64,000 nucleotides of DNA. It comes from Allofournierella massiliensis. GTDB lineage: Bacteria; Bacillota; Clostridia; Oscillospirales; Ruminococcaceae. The first letter of the stretch is position 1; each line of letters begins with the position of its first letter. The notes under the pieces were generated by a model. The model made no database searches, was not told where the DNA came from, and saw only the letters and a program-made list of their open reading frames with translations. A program made the translations under genes and the position numbers. This document shows, piece by piece, positions 37,403 to 46,005 of this stretch. The stretch covers positions 58,018 to 122,017 of the forward strand of contig NZ_JAFBIO010000005.1 of NCBI RefSeq assembly GCF_021531255.1, given 5' to 3'.

Positions 37403-37438
37403 AAGAGGCAGGCCAGCCGGGCCTGCCTTTCTTTATTT
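37403..37438. terminator. Bidirectional hairpin terminator
   Basis: GAGGCAGGCC, loop AGCC, GGGCCTGCCT with a T-rich tail on both strands, overlapping the 3' end of the abrB-type gene. Confidence 0.8.
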
Positions 37439-37681
37439 TTTCAGCTGCGCCAGGGTGTCGATACATTTGGCGCACACATTGCGGCCCATGTATTGAGTCA
37501 CATCCTTGGCCTCCCCGCAGAATACACAGGCAGGCTGATATTTTTTCAGGATTACGGCATCCTCTTCGGTGAAAATCTCAATGCTGGAGTCCGTGTCCAA
37601 TTCCAGCAGGCGGCGCAGTTCGATAGGCAGCACAAAACGGCCCAACGCGTCGATACGGCGAACAATACCGGTAGATTTCAT
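37433..37681 (-). CDS. AbrB-family transition-state regulator with zinc-ribbon tail
   Basis: An 82-residue DNA-binding protein: an AbrB swapped-hairpin domain at 1-45 (GIVRRIDALGRFVLPIELRR) and a C-terminal CVFC...CAKC pair (about 53-73) that should bind zinc. This AbrB plus CxxC form is common in Clostridia. The ATG follows AAAGGAA by six bases; the longer frame upstream starts in the ribosome site region. It has a near-consensus promoter. Confidence 0.87.
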   Translation of the reverse strand: MKSTGIVRRIDALGRFVLPIELRRLLELDTDSSIEIFTEEDAVILKKYQPACVFCGEAKDVTQYMGRNVCAKCIDTLAQLKK

Positions 37682-37758
37682 AGCGTTCCTTTCCCTTCTT
37701 TCCAATTGCAAAGCGGATCAGAAGAGACACCCCATCAGCCCTTTCTGACATTACAGAA

Positions 37759-37787
37759 AGTATACTCTTTTTGAGAGGATTTGTCAA
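37759..37787 (-). promoter_or_regulatory. Sigma-A promoter for the abrB-type gene
   Basis: TTGACA (37782-37787), 17 bases, TATACT (37759-37764) on the minus strand, about 78 bases before the ATG. Confidence 0.85.
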
Positions 37788-37884
37788 TAATTGGCAAAAC
37801 AGCCAGAGTATAGGAAAAATGAGGGCGATTTGTGCGGCCAAAGACAAAAAATAAAGAAAAAACGAGGAAAAAAGCCTCGAAAAG

Positions 37885-37924
37885 CAAAAAGCGCCGTGCC
37901 GGCGAAAGGCCGGACGGCGCAAAA
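37885..37924 (-). terminator. Terminator of trpS
   Basis: GCGCCGT-CCGGC with complement (loop GAAA) and a minus-strand T run, between trpS and the abrB-type promoter. Confidence 0.8.
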
Positions 37925-37966
37925 TTGGCTGTGGAATTCACAAAACTTTAACAGATTGGAATATCT

Positions 37967-38971
37967 TTAGATCTGCAGCAGGCCCACTTTCTTGTACACC
38001 TTGGCTACCATCCGGTCGGCCAGGCGGGAAGCGGCGGCAGCGCCCTGGGCAAGAATGCCGTCCACATAGGCCTTGTCCGCCAGGATGCGGTTGTACTCGC
38101 CCTGGATGGGGGCCAGCGCGCTGATGACGGTTTCGGCCACGGCCTCCTTGAACTCGCCATAGCCCCGGCCCTCGAACTCCCGCTGGATCTCCTCGAAATC
38201 CTTGCCGGTGAAGACGCTGTAGATGCTCATCAGGTTGGTCACGCCCGGCTTTTCCGCAGGGTCGGCCCGCACGATCCCCTCGCTGTCGGTGACGGCCCGC
38301 TTGAATTTGCGCAGGATCACATCGGGGGTATCGGTCATCAGGATATAAGCATTCACATTGGTGTCGCTCTTGGACATCTTGTGAAGGGGATCCTGCAGGC
38401 TCATGATTTTGGCGCCCTCTTTGGTGATATAGCCGTTGGGCAGCACAAAGGTCTCGCTGTAGGCGCTGTTGAAGCGCTGGGCAATGTTGCGGGCCAGCTC
38501 CAGGTGCTGGCTCTGGTCCTGGCCCACCGGCACAAGGTCGGCGTTGTAGATCAGGATATCGGCAGCCATCAGGGCGGGGTAGGTGAACAGGCCGCCGTTC
38601 ACATTGTCCGGGTGTTTGGCGCTCTTATCCTTGAACTGGGTCATCCGGCTCAGTTCCCCGAACTGGCTGTTGCAGCAGAGGATCCAGTTCAGCTGGGTGT
38701 GGGCGGGCACATGGCTCTGCACAAACAGGATGCTGCGGGAAGGGTCGATGCCCGCTGCCAGCAGCATGCTGGCGGCTTCCCGGGTGTGGGCACGCAGTTC
38801 GGCAGGCACCTGGCGCACGGTCAGCGCATGCAGGTCGGCCACCATATACAGGCAGTCGAACTGATCCTGCAGGGCGGCCCAGTTCCGCACCGCCCCGATA
38901 TAGTTGCCCAGGGTGAAGGTACCGGTGGGCTGAATGCCGGAAAGGATACGTTGTCTCTTGGTTTCGCTCAT
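37967..38971 (-). CDS. trpS: Tryptophanyl-tRNA synthetase
   Basis: Charges tRNA-Trp. The 334-residue class Ic synthetase has the HIGH-like element GTFTLGNYIGA (about 18-28), the KMSKS element KMSKSDTN (about 200) and ILSGIQPTG at the start. An earlier GTG at 38992 encloses the AAAGGAG ribosome site itself, so the ATG at 38971 is the start. It is divergent from gltX with promoters back to back; no T-box leader was found. Confidence 0.95.
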   Translation of the reverse strand: MSETKRQRILSGIQPTGTFTLGNYIGAVRNWAALQDQFDCLYMVADLHALTVRQVPAELRAHTREAASMLLAAGIDPSRSILFVQSHVPAHTQLNWILCCNSQFGELSRMTQFKDKSAKHPDNVNGGLFTYPALMAADILIYNADLVPVGQDQSQHLELARNIAQRFNSAYSETFVLPNGYITKEGAKIMSLQDPLHKMSKSDTNVNAYILMTDTPDVILRKFKRAVTDSEGIVRADPAEKPGVTNLMSIYSVFTGKDFEEIQREFEGRGYGEFKEAVAETVISALAPIQGEYNRILADKAYVDGILAQGAAAASRLADRMVAKVYKKVGLLQI

Positions 38972-39112
38972 GGAATGATAGCTCCTTTTCACAAAGGGCG
39001 GCTGGGGTGCCCGGCCGGCAAGGGCGGCAAAGGCAGAAGGCCGTTCCGATTTTTTAGCTCCGGGGAAAAATCCGGCTGCAGGGGGCCTGTGAGCCTCCTG
39101 TACAGTCTTTTT

Positions 39113-39141
39113 ATTCTACCACAAATGACCTCCTTCTGCAA
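39113..39141 (-). promoter_or_regulatory. Sigma-A promoter for trpS
   Basis: TTGCAG (39136-39141), 17 bases, TAGAAT (39113-39118), with TGG as extended -10, on the minus strand. Its -35 directly abuts the gltX -35. Confidence 0.75.
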
Positions 39142-39170
39142 TTGACAAACGAGCGGGGGAAAGTTAAACT
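39142..39170 (+). promoter_or_regulatory. Sigma-A promoter for gltX
   Basis: Consensus TTGACA (39142-39147), 17 bases, TAAACT (39165-39170), about 70 bases before the gltX ATG. Confidence 0.75.
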
Positions 39171-39240
39171 ATACCTTACAACATCCCGCTTCTGCCCCGG
39201 GAAAAGGCAGAAAAAACAGACAAAGGGGAGTTTTCGGAAT

Positions 39241-40695
39241 ATGGCATCTCAGAAGATCCGTACCCGCTTTGCGCCCAGCCCCACCGGCTATATGCATGTG
39301 GGCAACCTGCGCACCGCGCTGTACGCCTACCTTACCGCCAAGAGCCAGGGCGGTGATTTCATCCTCCGCATTGAGGATACCGATCAGGGCCGCCTGGTGG
39401 AAGGCGCCACCGACATTATCTACAATACCCTGCGCCAGACCGGCCTTTTGTGGGACGAAGGGCCGGACGTGGGCGGCCCGGTGGGCCCCTATGTGCAGAG
39501 CGAGCGCATGGGCCTGTTTAAGGAATACGCCGAACAGCTGGTGCGGGCCGGCAAGGCTTATTACTGCTTCTGCACTCCCCAGCGGCTGGAGGAGATGCGC
39601 AGCCGCCAGAAGGAAGAAGGCGAGGCGGTGGGCCATTACGATGGCCACTGCCGGGATCTGCCCCCCGAGGAGGTGCAGCGCCTTCTGGATGCGGGCACGC
39701 CCTATGTGATCCGCCAGAAGATGCCCCGGGAGGGGGTCACCTCCTTTGACGATGCGGTCTACGGCCATATCGAAGTGGAGAACAAGGAGCTGGAAGACCA
39801 GATCCTCCTCAAGAGCGACGGCATGCCCACCTACAACTTTGCCAACGTGGTGGACGACCATCTGATGGGTATCACCCATGTGATCCGGGGCAGCGAGTAT
39901 CTTTCCAGCGCGCCCAAGTACAACCTGCTGTACGAGAGCTTCGGCTGGCCACTGCCGGTGTACATCCACTGCCCGCCGGTCATGAAGGACGCCCACAGCA
40001 AGCTTTCCAAGCGCAACGGGGATGCTTCCTACCAGGATCTGGTGGCCAAGGGCTATCTTTCCGAAGCCATCCTGAACTATATCCTGCTGCTGGGCTGGAG
40101 CCCCAAGGGCGAGCAGGAGATCTTCAGCCTGGAAGAGATGGTCAAGATCTTTGATCCCGCCGGCATCAGCAAGAGCCCAGCCATCTTTGATACCGTCAAG
40201 CTGCGGGCCATCAACGCCGAGTACATCCGCCGCCTGCCCGCCGAGGAGTTCTACCGGCTGGCCGAGCCCTGGATCGATCAGGCTGTCCATACCCCGCTGG
40301 ATAAGAAAGCCCTCTGCGCGGTGCTGCAGCCCCGGTGCGAGGTGCTGGAGGATATTCCGCCTCAGCTGGATTTCTTTGATGAGATGCCGGAATATGAGGT
40401 TTCCCTCTACGCCAATAAAAAGCAGAAGACCACCCCGGAGACCGCCCTGCAGGCTCTGCAGGCCCTGGAACCGGTGCTGGAAGGCCTGACCGAGTGGAAC
40501 AAGGACGCTATCTTCGGGGCCGCCTCTGCCAAGGCCGCCGAAATGGGCGTGAAAAATGGCTGGATGCTCTATCCCCTGGGTATTGCCCTTTCCGGCAAGA
40601 ACCGCACCCCCGGCGGCGGTACCGAGCTGGCCGCTATCATGGGCAAGGAAAAGACCCTGGCCCGGGTGAAACAGGCCATCCAGAAGCTCAGCTAA
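39241..40695 (+). CDS. gltX: Glutamyl-tRNA synthetase
   Basis: Charges tRNA-Glu, and usually tRNA-Gln in Firmicutes. The 484-residue class Ib synthetase has [19 protein letters not shown] (HIGH as HVGN) at about 8-26 and the KMSKS element KLSKRNGD at about 258. The ATG follows AAAGGGGAG; upstream in-frame codons lie in the promoter. It ends at a strong terminator shared with the converging aldolase gene. Confidence 0.95.
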   Translation: MASQKIRTRFAPSPTGYMHVGNLRTALYAYLTAKSQGGDFILRIEDTDQGRLVEGATDIIYNTLRQTGLLWDEGPDVGGPVGPYVQSERMGLFKEYAEQLVRAGKAYYCFCTPQRLEEMRSRQKEEGEAVGHYDGHCRDLPPEEVQRLLDAGTPYVIRQKMPREGVTSFDDAVYGHIEVENKELEDQILLKSDGMPTYNFANVVDDHLMGITHVIRGSEYLSSAPKYNLLYESFGWPLPVYIHCPPVMKDAHSKLSKRNGDASYQDLVAKGYLSEAILNYILLLGWSPKGEQEIFSLEEMVKIFDPAGISKSPAIFDTVKLRAINAEYIRRLPAEEFYRLAEPWIDQAVHTPLDKKALCAVLQPRCEVLEDIPPQLDFFDEMPEYEVSLYANKKQKTTPETALQALQALEPVLEGLTEWNKDAIFGAASAKAAEMGVKNGWMLYPLGIALSGKNRTPGGGTELAAIMGKEKTLARVKQAIQKLS

Positions 40696-40708
40696 ACCTA
40701 TCATAAAA

Positions 40709-40747
40709 TAAGCCCCCGGCTCTCCCACAAGAGGCCGGGGGCTTTTG
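40709..40747. terminator. Bidirectional hairpin terminator
   Basis: AAGCCCCCGGC-TCT and complement with T4 on the plus side and TATTTT on the minus side. Confidence 0.85.
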
Positions 40748-40757
40748 GGTTATGAGA

Positions 40758-41798
40758 TCAGAACTGACCGGAGGGGGAGAGGCGATCCAGGGCAGCCAGG
40801 AAGGCATCCACCTGCTCCTGGGTGGTGGCCCAGCTGGTCACCAGACGGATACTGCGGCGGCCGGCGCCTGCAGGCTTCATGTCCGTCCAGGCAAAATCCG
40901 GCTGCAGGCCTTCCAGTACCGATTCGGGCAGCTGCACAAAGAGCTGGTTGGAGGGGGAGTCCACGTCAAAAAGGACGCCCCTGGCCTTGAGCCCTTCCCG
41001 CAGCCGGGCTGCCGCCTCATTGGCGTGCCGGCCCAGTTCCAGATACAGAGCACCGCCGTTTTCAAACAGTTTTTCGAACTGTACCCCCAGCAGCCAGCCC
41101 TTGGCCAGCATGCCGCCCCGCTGCTTGATCAGGTAGCGGAAATCCGGCTGAAGCGCCGGATTGCAGATGACCAGCGCTTCCCCGAACAGGGCGCCGTTTT
41201 TGGTGCCGCCGATATAGAATGCGTCGGTGAGGGAAGCCACGGCAGTAAGGCTGATGCTTCCCAGCGCCAGGGCGCTGGCCAGCCGGGCGCCGTCCAGATA
41301 CAGGTAGAGCCCTTTTTCGTCGCAGATGCGGCGCAGAGCCCGCAGTTCTTCCAGGCTGTATACGGTGCCCACCTCGGTGGTCTGGCTGATGTAAACCAGC
41401 TTGGGCTTGACCATATGCTCATCGGTGTGGGCGTCCAGCACTGCCTGCACAGCGCCGGGGGTCAGCTTGCCGTCCGGGCAGTAAATGGCCAGACATTTGT
41501 GGCCGGTGGCCTCGATGGCGCCGGTCTCATGCACATTGATATGGCCCGAAGCGGCGCAGATGGCTGCCTCATGGGGCCGCAGAAAGGCCGCGATGGCGGT
41601 CTGGTTGGTCTGGGTACCGCCGGTAAGAAAATGTACCTGCGCATCCGGCCGGCCAATCAGCCGGCAGAGCATGCGGGCAGCGGCCTGGCAGTGGTCGTCG
41701 GTACCATAGCCGGGGTTGCCTTCCAGGTTGGTATCGGCCAGAGCGGCCAGCAGGGTGGGGTGGGCCCCCTCGCAATAATCACTGGTAAAGCGAATCAT
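40758..41798 (-). CDS. ltaE: Low-specificity threonine aldolase
   Basis: A 346-residue fold-type I PLP lyase splitting L-threonine (and allo-threonine) to glycine and acetaldehyde. Marks: SDYCEGAHPTLL, ASGHINVHETGA, YLDGARLASAL (Asp contacting PLP) and the Schiff-base Lys in YIGGTKNGALFGE. Ribosome site AAAGGAGG. The divergent gene at 42043 is unrelated in role. Other beta-eliminating lyases share the fold but the pattern favours the aldolase. Confidence 0.9.
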   Translation of the reverse strand: MIRFTSDYCEGAHPTLLAALADTNLEGNPGYGTDDHCQAAARMLCRLIGRPDAQVHFLTGGTQTNQTAIAAFLRPHEAAICAASGHINVHETGAIEATGHKCLAIYCPDGKLTPGAVQAVLDAHTDEHMVKPKLVYISQTTEVGTVYSLEELRALRRICDEKGLYLYLDGARLASALALGSISLTAVASLTDAFYIGGTKNGALFGEALVICNPALQPDFRYLIKQRGGMLAKGWLLGVQFEKLFENGGALYLELGRHANEAAARLREGLKARGVLFDVDSPSNQLFVQLPESVLEGLQPDFAWTDMKPAGAGRRSIRLVTSWATTQEQVDAFLAALDRLSPSGQF

Positions 41799-41857
41799 GG
41801 CAAAAGCCTCCTTTATGGGGAGAAGGAACCAGGGCCCCTCTCCGGAATACCAGCTTC

Positions 41858-41866
41858 AGTATAGCA
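41858..41866 (-). promoter_or_regulatory. Extended -10 promoter for ltaE
   Basis: Minus-strand TGCTATACT followed by GAAG, about 65 bases before the ATG; no clear -35. Confidence 0.5.
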
Positions 41867-41935
41867 TAAACCGGCGGCACTGCCCAGCCCGGCAAATGTT
41901 CAAAACATTTTCACAGAAATGCCGAAGGCTGCATT

Positions 41936-41964
41936 TTGCGCCCGGGGCGCTTTTGTGGTATACT
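41936..41964 (+). promoter_or_regulatory. Sigma-A promoter for the 42043 gene
   Basis: TTGCGC (41936-41941), 17 bases, TATACT (41959-41964) with TGG extension; about 80 bases before the ATG. It uses the same -35 hexamer as murD. Confidence 0.65.
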
Positions 41965-42042
41965 GAAACCGGCCTATGCGCCTGAAAAGAAAAACACACC
42001 GCCCCCGCCCAGGCGGGGCGCCGGAATACAGGAGATTTTTCA

Positions 42043-42933
42043 ATGGCAATGATGACACATGAAGAGCATGCCCGCCGCCAGCGCCGCCGTGTACGGCAGC
42101 TGCTGGGGCTTCTGGTCTGCCTGCTGGTGATCGTGGGGATCTTTACCGTGGTCACCCGGGGCGTGAAGGTGGTGGGCGGCCTGTTCGACAACAGCTCCCT
42201 GAAAGAGGAGCTTTCCGGCCGGCTGCAGTGCTATGTGATGCTGGACCCGCTGCCCTTTGATTCACTGGATCAGGCCGACCCCAACCAGATCAAGGAATAC
42301 GCCATCTGGACCACGGTGAACAACGCCCTGGCCACCAACGGCAGCCTGGACAGCTACGAGCGGGACCCGGATACCGACGGTATCATCCTGCCCACCCTGG
42401 AGGTGGACGCAGCCATCGCCCGGCTGTTCGGCACCGATTATAAGGTGACCCACGAGACCTTTGAAAGCAGCGATATGACCTTTTTGTACCTGGAGGATAA
42501 GCAGGGTTATCTGATCCCGGTAACGGGCCAGGTGGGCATGTATACCCCTCAGGTGGAGCAGATCAAAAAGAGCGGCGGCAAGATGTATGTAACGGTGGGC
42601 TATATCCCCACCTTCACCAACAGCACCTTTGTGTTCAGCGCGGCCACCGACCCCACCAAATACATGGACTATGTATTTGAAAAGGAGAGCCGGAACTGGT
42701 ACCTGACTTCTTTGCAGGAAAGTGAACTCAAGCCTGTGACCGCTGCTTCCTCCACGGTGGTCAACGACCAGAACGCGGCGGATGTGGATTATGACCCGGC
42801 CGCTGTGCTGCAGGAGAGCATCAACAGCGAGACGGTGGCCAGCGGCGTGGAAACGCCCGCCACTTCCGACGATACCAGCTCCCAGGAGAGCAGTGATTCC
42901 CAGGCTTCTTCGGACGGCGACGCCGAGGGCTGA
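42043..42933 (+). CDS. Membrane-anchored protein of unknown function
   Basis: A 296-residue protein I do not recognise. A basic N-terminus (RRQRRRVRQ) is followed by one transmembrane helix (about 20-41). The extracytoplasmic part has no catalytic motif; it contains YAIWTTVNNALATNG, a HETFESSDMTFLYLEDKQGY stretch and a Ser/Asp/Glu-rich disordered tail (about 255-296). Ribosome site CAGGAG. A single-gene unit with promoter and terminator, divergent from ltaE. Confidence 0.75.
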   Translation: MAMMTHEEHARRQRRRVRQLLGLLVCLLVIVGIFTVVTRGVKVVGGLFDNSSLKEELSGRLQCYVMLDPLPFDSLDQADPNQIKEYAIWTTVNNALATNGSLDSYERDPDTDGIILPTLEVDAAIARLFGTDYKVTHETFESSDMTFLYLEDKQGYLIPVTGQVGMYTPQVEQIKKSGGKMYVTVGYIPTFTNSTFVFSAATDPTKYMDYVFEKESRNWYLTSLQESELKPVTAASSTVVNDQNAADVDYDPAAVLQESINSETVASGVETPATSDDTSSQESSDSQASSDGDAEG

Positions 42934-42945
42934 TATTGACAAATC

Positions 42946-42980
42946 AAAAGGGCTCCCCCGGCGGGGAGCCCTTTCCTTTT
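42946..42980 (+). terminator. Terminator of the 42043 gene
   Basis: AAAAGGGCTCCCC, loop CGGC, GGGGAGCCCTTTCCTTTT. Confidence 0.85.
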
Positions 42981-43016
42981 AAAAAAAGCTGCCCGGAACT
43001 TCCGGGCAGCTTTTGC
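42981..43016 (-). terminator. Terminator of the XpaC-like gene
   Basis: A second hairpin directly abuts the previous one: AAAAGCTGCCCGGAA, complement, and T7 on the minus strand. Each converging gene has its own terminator. Confidence 0.85.
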
Positions 43017-43021
43017 TGTAT

Positions 43022-44218
43022 TTAGTTTTTGGCGAAGGGGGAATCCTCGCCGCTCAGGCCGTCCTGGGCCATCATGTTTTTCAGTACGCTGATATCTGCC
43101 GAGAGATCCAGCGCGTCATCCTGGAACAGCTTGTCCAGCTGCTGTTCAAAGCCCACCACCAGGGTGTCCATGGTTTCCTCGATCTTTTTCTTGGAATCGG
43201 AGAGGATGGCGCCCTCCACGCCCTGCCGGTCAAATTCCGCATAGGATTTCAGCAGCTTCAGGGCGGTGGGCAGATAATAATCCATAAAACGGCGAAGCTG
43301 GGGCAGCTTGTCCGGGTCCTTTTCCGCCAGCTCGAAGATCCGGGTGGTAACGGCCTCCAGCCGGTCGATCTTGGCGCTCATCTCCTCACCGGGGATGGCG
43401 TCGTTGATCTGCCGCAGTTCCAGAAGAACCGCGTCGTACTGGTTGACCTCCTGGGGCTTTGCCGGTTCCTTGGGCGGCTGGGGGGCTTCGGCAGGCTCGG
43501 GCGCTTCACCCCGCACCACCAGGCTCTTGCTGCGCATATCCAGATAAGCCGAAGCGCCGAATTCCCCGTGGTCAATGGCACCTTCCAACCCCTTCACCGC
43601 GTCCTTATAAGAGGCAGGCAGGGCGGCGGCAATGTCGGAAATGTACATGTTGTCCTTGCGCCCCACGATGGCTTTCAGCTTTTTCCAGAGCCGGGCCCGC
43701 TTTTTCAGGCTGCGGGAAGCCAGCAGCATGGCCGCGCCGCTGGCAAACCAGCCCAGCTGGGAGAAGGCTCCCCAAAAGTCGCCCAGATTCCAGCCAGCGA
43801 TAAGCAAAAAGTACACCCAAGAACTAATTTGGTTGAAACCAATAATGATTAAGAGAATACCGCCGATCAAGAGCAGATTGGGCAGCGCATTGCCGCTGCC
43901 CTTTTTGGCCTTGGGGGCTTTGCGGGCAGCCGGGCGGGGGCTTTGCGGGGCATCATACATATTCCCGTTGTCCCCGTACTGGCGCATCCAGCGGGCTGCT
44001 TCCTCCTTCTGCTTGACGCCGATGACCTTCAGGGCCGTGAGCAGGATGCCCAGAGGGGTAAACATGAACCAGGTGACCACAATGAAAAATACCGGGATGC
44101 CCGCCGCCTGGCGCAGGTCAATCCCCAGCGAGGGGGTGTAGCCCCGGTATTCATGAAAAGGCGCCCGGGTGAAATCATCCGGTTTGTTGGGTCGGTTGCT
44201 GCGGAATTGGTTGGCCAT
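43022..44218 (-). CDS. XpaC-like (5-bromo-4-chloroindolyl phosphate hydrolysis) membrane protein
   Basis: A 398-residue protein with an N-terminal helix pair (about 35-62), a Pro/Lys-rich linker (90-108), two more helices (about 112-138 and 148-168), and a cytoplasmic helical part with MYISDIAAALPASY and the final RRFMDYYLPTALKLLKSYAEF typical of XpaC/PF10112. The family was named after a phenotype in B. subtilis; its function is unclear, though it is often beside TelA toxic-anion resistance genes. No telA is present here. Confidence 0.82.
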   Translation of the reverse strand: MANQFRSNRPNKPDDFTRAPFHEYRGYTPSLGIDLRQAAGIPVFFIVVTWFMFTPLGILLTALKVIGVKQKEEAARWMRQYGDNGNMYDAPQSPRPAARKAPKAKKGSGNALPNLLLIGGILLIIIGFNQISSWVYFLLIAGWNLGDFWGAFSQLGWFASGAAMLLASRSLKKRARLWKKLKAIVGRKDNMYISDIAAALPASYKDAVKGLEGAIDHGEFGASAYLDMRSKSLVVRGEAPEPAEAPQPPKEPAKPQEVNQYDAVLLELRQINDAIPGEEMSAKIDRLEAVTTRIFELAEKDPDKLPQLRRFMDYYLPTALKLLKSYAEFDRQGVEGAILSDSKKKIEETMDTLVVGFEQQLDKLFQDDALDLSADISVLKNMMAQDGLSGEDSPFAKN

Positions 44219-44302
44219 GATGTTTTGCTCGCTCCTTCATGCCGGGGCGGGGCCGGAAGGCCGCCCCGGATTTCCAAATCAAGATCCAGAGATACTATTT
44301 TC

Positions 44303-44311
44303 AGTATAACA
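44303..44311 (-). promoter_or_regulatory. Extended -10 promoter for the XpaC-like gene
   Basis: Minus-strand TGTTATACT followed by GAAA, about 85 bases before the ATG. Confidence 0.5.
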
Positions 44312-44327
44312 TAAATCCCATCGGGTT

Positions 44328-44864
44328 TCAGCGCTTTTTCAAAAGCTCCCGGCGGATATAGGCAAAGGTTTTTTCCTCCCCCTCATCCCGCAGCATTTGC
44401 AGCAGTTGTTCGGTGAGGGCACGGGTTTCAGGGTGCATCAGGTAGTGCTTTTTGCTGTGGTTGTAATACTCCCAGGGGGAAGCGTCGGTATAGCTTCCCT
44501 TTTTATAAGTTTTGCCGGCGGCGATCCGGTCGCAGATCATCTCGGCCACATACCGCACTGGCATTTTCATGCCGTCCATGGGCGGGTCATCGGTACCGGT
44601 ATAATCCACCCAGTATTCCAGGTGGTGTTTGTTCCGCCCCTTGTGGTGCAGCCAGCTGGAACTGTAGCCCCGCTCGGCCCGCTCAGCCTCGTTGGGGCTG
44701 TGATCTCCCTGGTAATAGCGGGCCCCCACCCAGAACTCGGTGGGGGTGTATTTGGAAAGATCGTGGGTGAGGCCCTGCCAGTAAAGCCCCAGGCGGAAGC
44801 AGTATTTGGCCACCAGCATCCGGTGATGGGTGATGGTGCGGAAATGTTTGATGGGGTGCCACAT
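44328..44864 (-). CDS. DUF5662 family protein
   Basis: A 178-residue soluble protein rich in His, Tyr and Trp: HPIKHFRTITHHRMLV, LTHDLSKYTPTEF, WLHHKGRNKHHLEYW and YNHSKKHYLMHPET. The pattern fits DUF5662, common in gut Firmicutes. The many His and Asp suggest a metal-dependent (HD-like) hydrolase, which is inference only. AAGGAG ribosome site, 12 bases before the ATG. Confidence 0.8.
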   Translation of the reverse strand: MWHPIKHFRTITHHRMLVAKYCFRLGLYWQGLTHDLSKYTPTEFWVGARYYQGDHSPNEAERAERGYSSSWLHHKGRNKHHLEYWVDYTGTDDPPMDGMKMPVRYVAEMICDRIAAGKTYKKGSYTDASPWEYYNHSKKHYLMHPETRALTEQLLQMLRDEGEEKTFAYIRRELLKKR

Positions 44865-45014
44865 AAAAGCAAGATGCTCCTTTCAGGCCTCGGGCGATGG
44901 CGCCGGGCCTTCAGCAAAATTATAGCATTTTGCCGCGAGGGGTGTAAAGGCCAGGCGGCGGGAAGAAAACGGCGCGCCTGCCCGACGCAAGGGCTACCGA
45001 AGCAGAGCCGGCTG

Positions 45015-45023
45015 TGCTATGAT
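45015..45023 (+). promoter_or_regulatory. Extended -10 promoter for the MoxR-VWA pair
   Basis: TGCTATGAT upstream of the AAA ATPase gene. Its position overlaps the first in-frame ATG (45019), which therefore cannot be the translation start if this promoter is used. Confidence 0.55.
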
Positions 45024-45078
45024 AAGGGCGGGTCCGCCGCAGAATACAGCAGGCGGACGGAAAAGGAAGCGATATCTT

Positions 45079-45993
45079 TTGCTGGAATTGTTGAGACAGG
45101 AGAACGTAAATCCCTCCCTCATTGAGGGGATCGAAGAGTACCGGGCCAAGTACCCGGCCAGCCCTCAGCAGCAGGCCCGTATCCCGCATCCCCGCTACCC
45201 CTATTATGGGAGGGAAATCTGGGAACAGGCTGCCGCAGCCCTTTTGTGCGGGGCCAACCTGCTGCTTGCCGGGGGCAAGGCCACCGGCAAGAACGTGCTG
45301 GCCGAAAACCTGGCCGCTGCCTTTGGCCGGCCCGAGTGGGATGTATCCTTTCATGTGGATATGGACGCGGCCGGCCTGATCGGCACCGATACCTTTGAGG
45401 GCGGGCAGGTGGTATTCCGGCCCGGCCCCGTCTGCCAGTGCGCCCGGGAGGGCGGTTTTGGCATCCTGGATGAGATCAACATGGCCAAAAACGAGGCCCT
45501 GGCCGTGCTGCACGCGGCACTGGATTTCCGCCGGGTGATGGATGTGCCCGGTTACCGGCGGGTAGAGCTGGACCCGGCCACCCGGTTCATTGCTACCATG
45601 AACAACGGCTATGCCGGTACCCGGGAGCTGAACGAGGCCCTGGCCTCCCGTTTCGTCATCATCCAGATGCCTACCATCTCGCCGGAAGGGCTGGAAAAAC
45701 TGCTGAGCGGGGAGTTCCCCACCCTGGAAAAGAAATACCTCAAACAGTTTGCGGCCCTCTTTCTGGACCTGCAGAAGAAGTGCGAGAGCGCCGAGATCTC
45801 GGATAAGGCCCTGGACCTGCGGGGACTTCTGGATGCGCTGCGCCTGATCCGCCAGGGGCTTAAGGCCGGCCCGGCGCTGGATATGGGCATCTCCAATAAG
45901 GTATTTGACAGTTACGAGCAGGGGCTGATCCGGGATGTGATCGCCGCCCGCATTCCTGCCGGGCTGGACCGCTCCCGCCTTTTTGCGGACTGA
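45079..45993 (+). CDS. MoxR/CbbQ-type AAA+ ATPase
   Basis: A 304-residue AAA+ protein, Walker A GGKATGKN (65-72), Walker B ILDEIN (about 129-134), sensor TMNNGYAGTRELNEALASRF. MoxR/CbbQ/NorQ ATPases work with a VWA partner to remodel or insert cofactors into target enzymes. I place the start at TTG 45079, ten bases after AAAGGAAG; the upstream ATG is within the -10 box. TTG at 45088 or 45091 is possible. The VWA gene begins 12 bases after the stop. Confidence 0.85.
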   Translation: MLELLRQENVNPSLIEGIEEYRAKYPASPQQQARIPHPRYPYYGREIWEQAAAALLCGANLLLAGGKATGKNVLAENLAAAFGRPEWDVSFHVDMDAAGLIGTDTFEGGQVVFRPGPVCQCAREGGFGILDEINMAKNEALAVLHAALDFRRVMDVPGYRRVELDPATRFIATMNNGYAGTRELNEALASRFVIIQMPTISPEGLEKLLSGEFPTLEKKYLKQFAALFLDLQKKCESAEISDKALDLRGLLDALRLIRQGLKAGPALDMGISNKVFDSYEQGLIRDVIAARIPAGLDRSRLFAD

Positions 45994-46005
45994 GGGGGCG
46001 GGCAC

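Noticed and set aside
38972..39106. T-box leader for trpS
   Set aside because: No AGTGGTACCGCG-like T-box core and the leader is short; trpS is left with a plain promoter.
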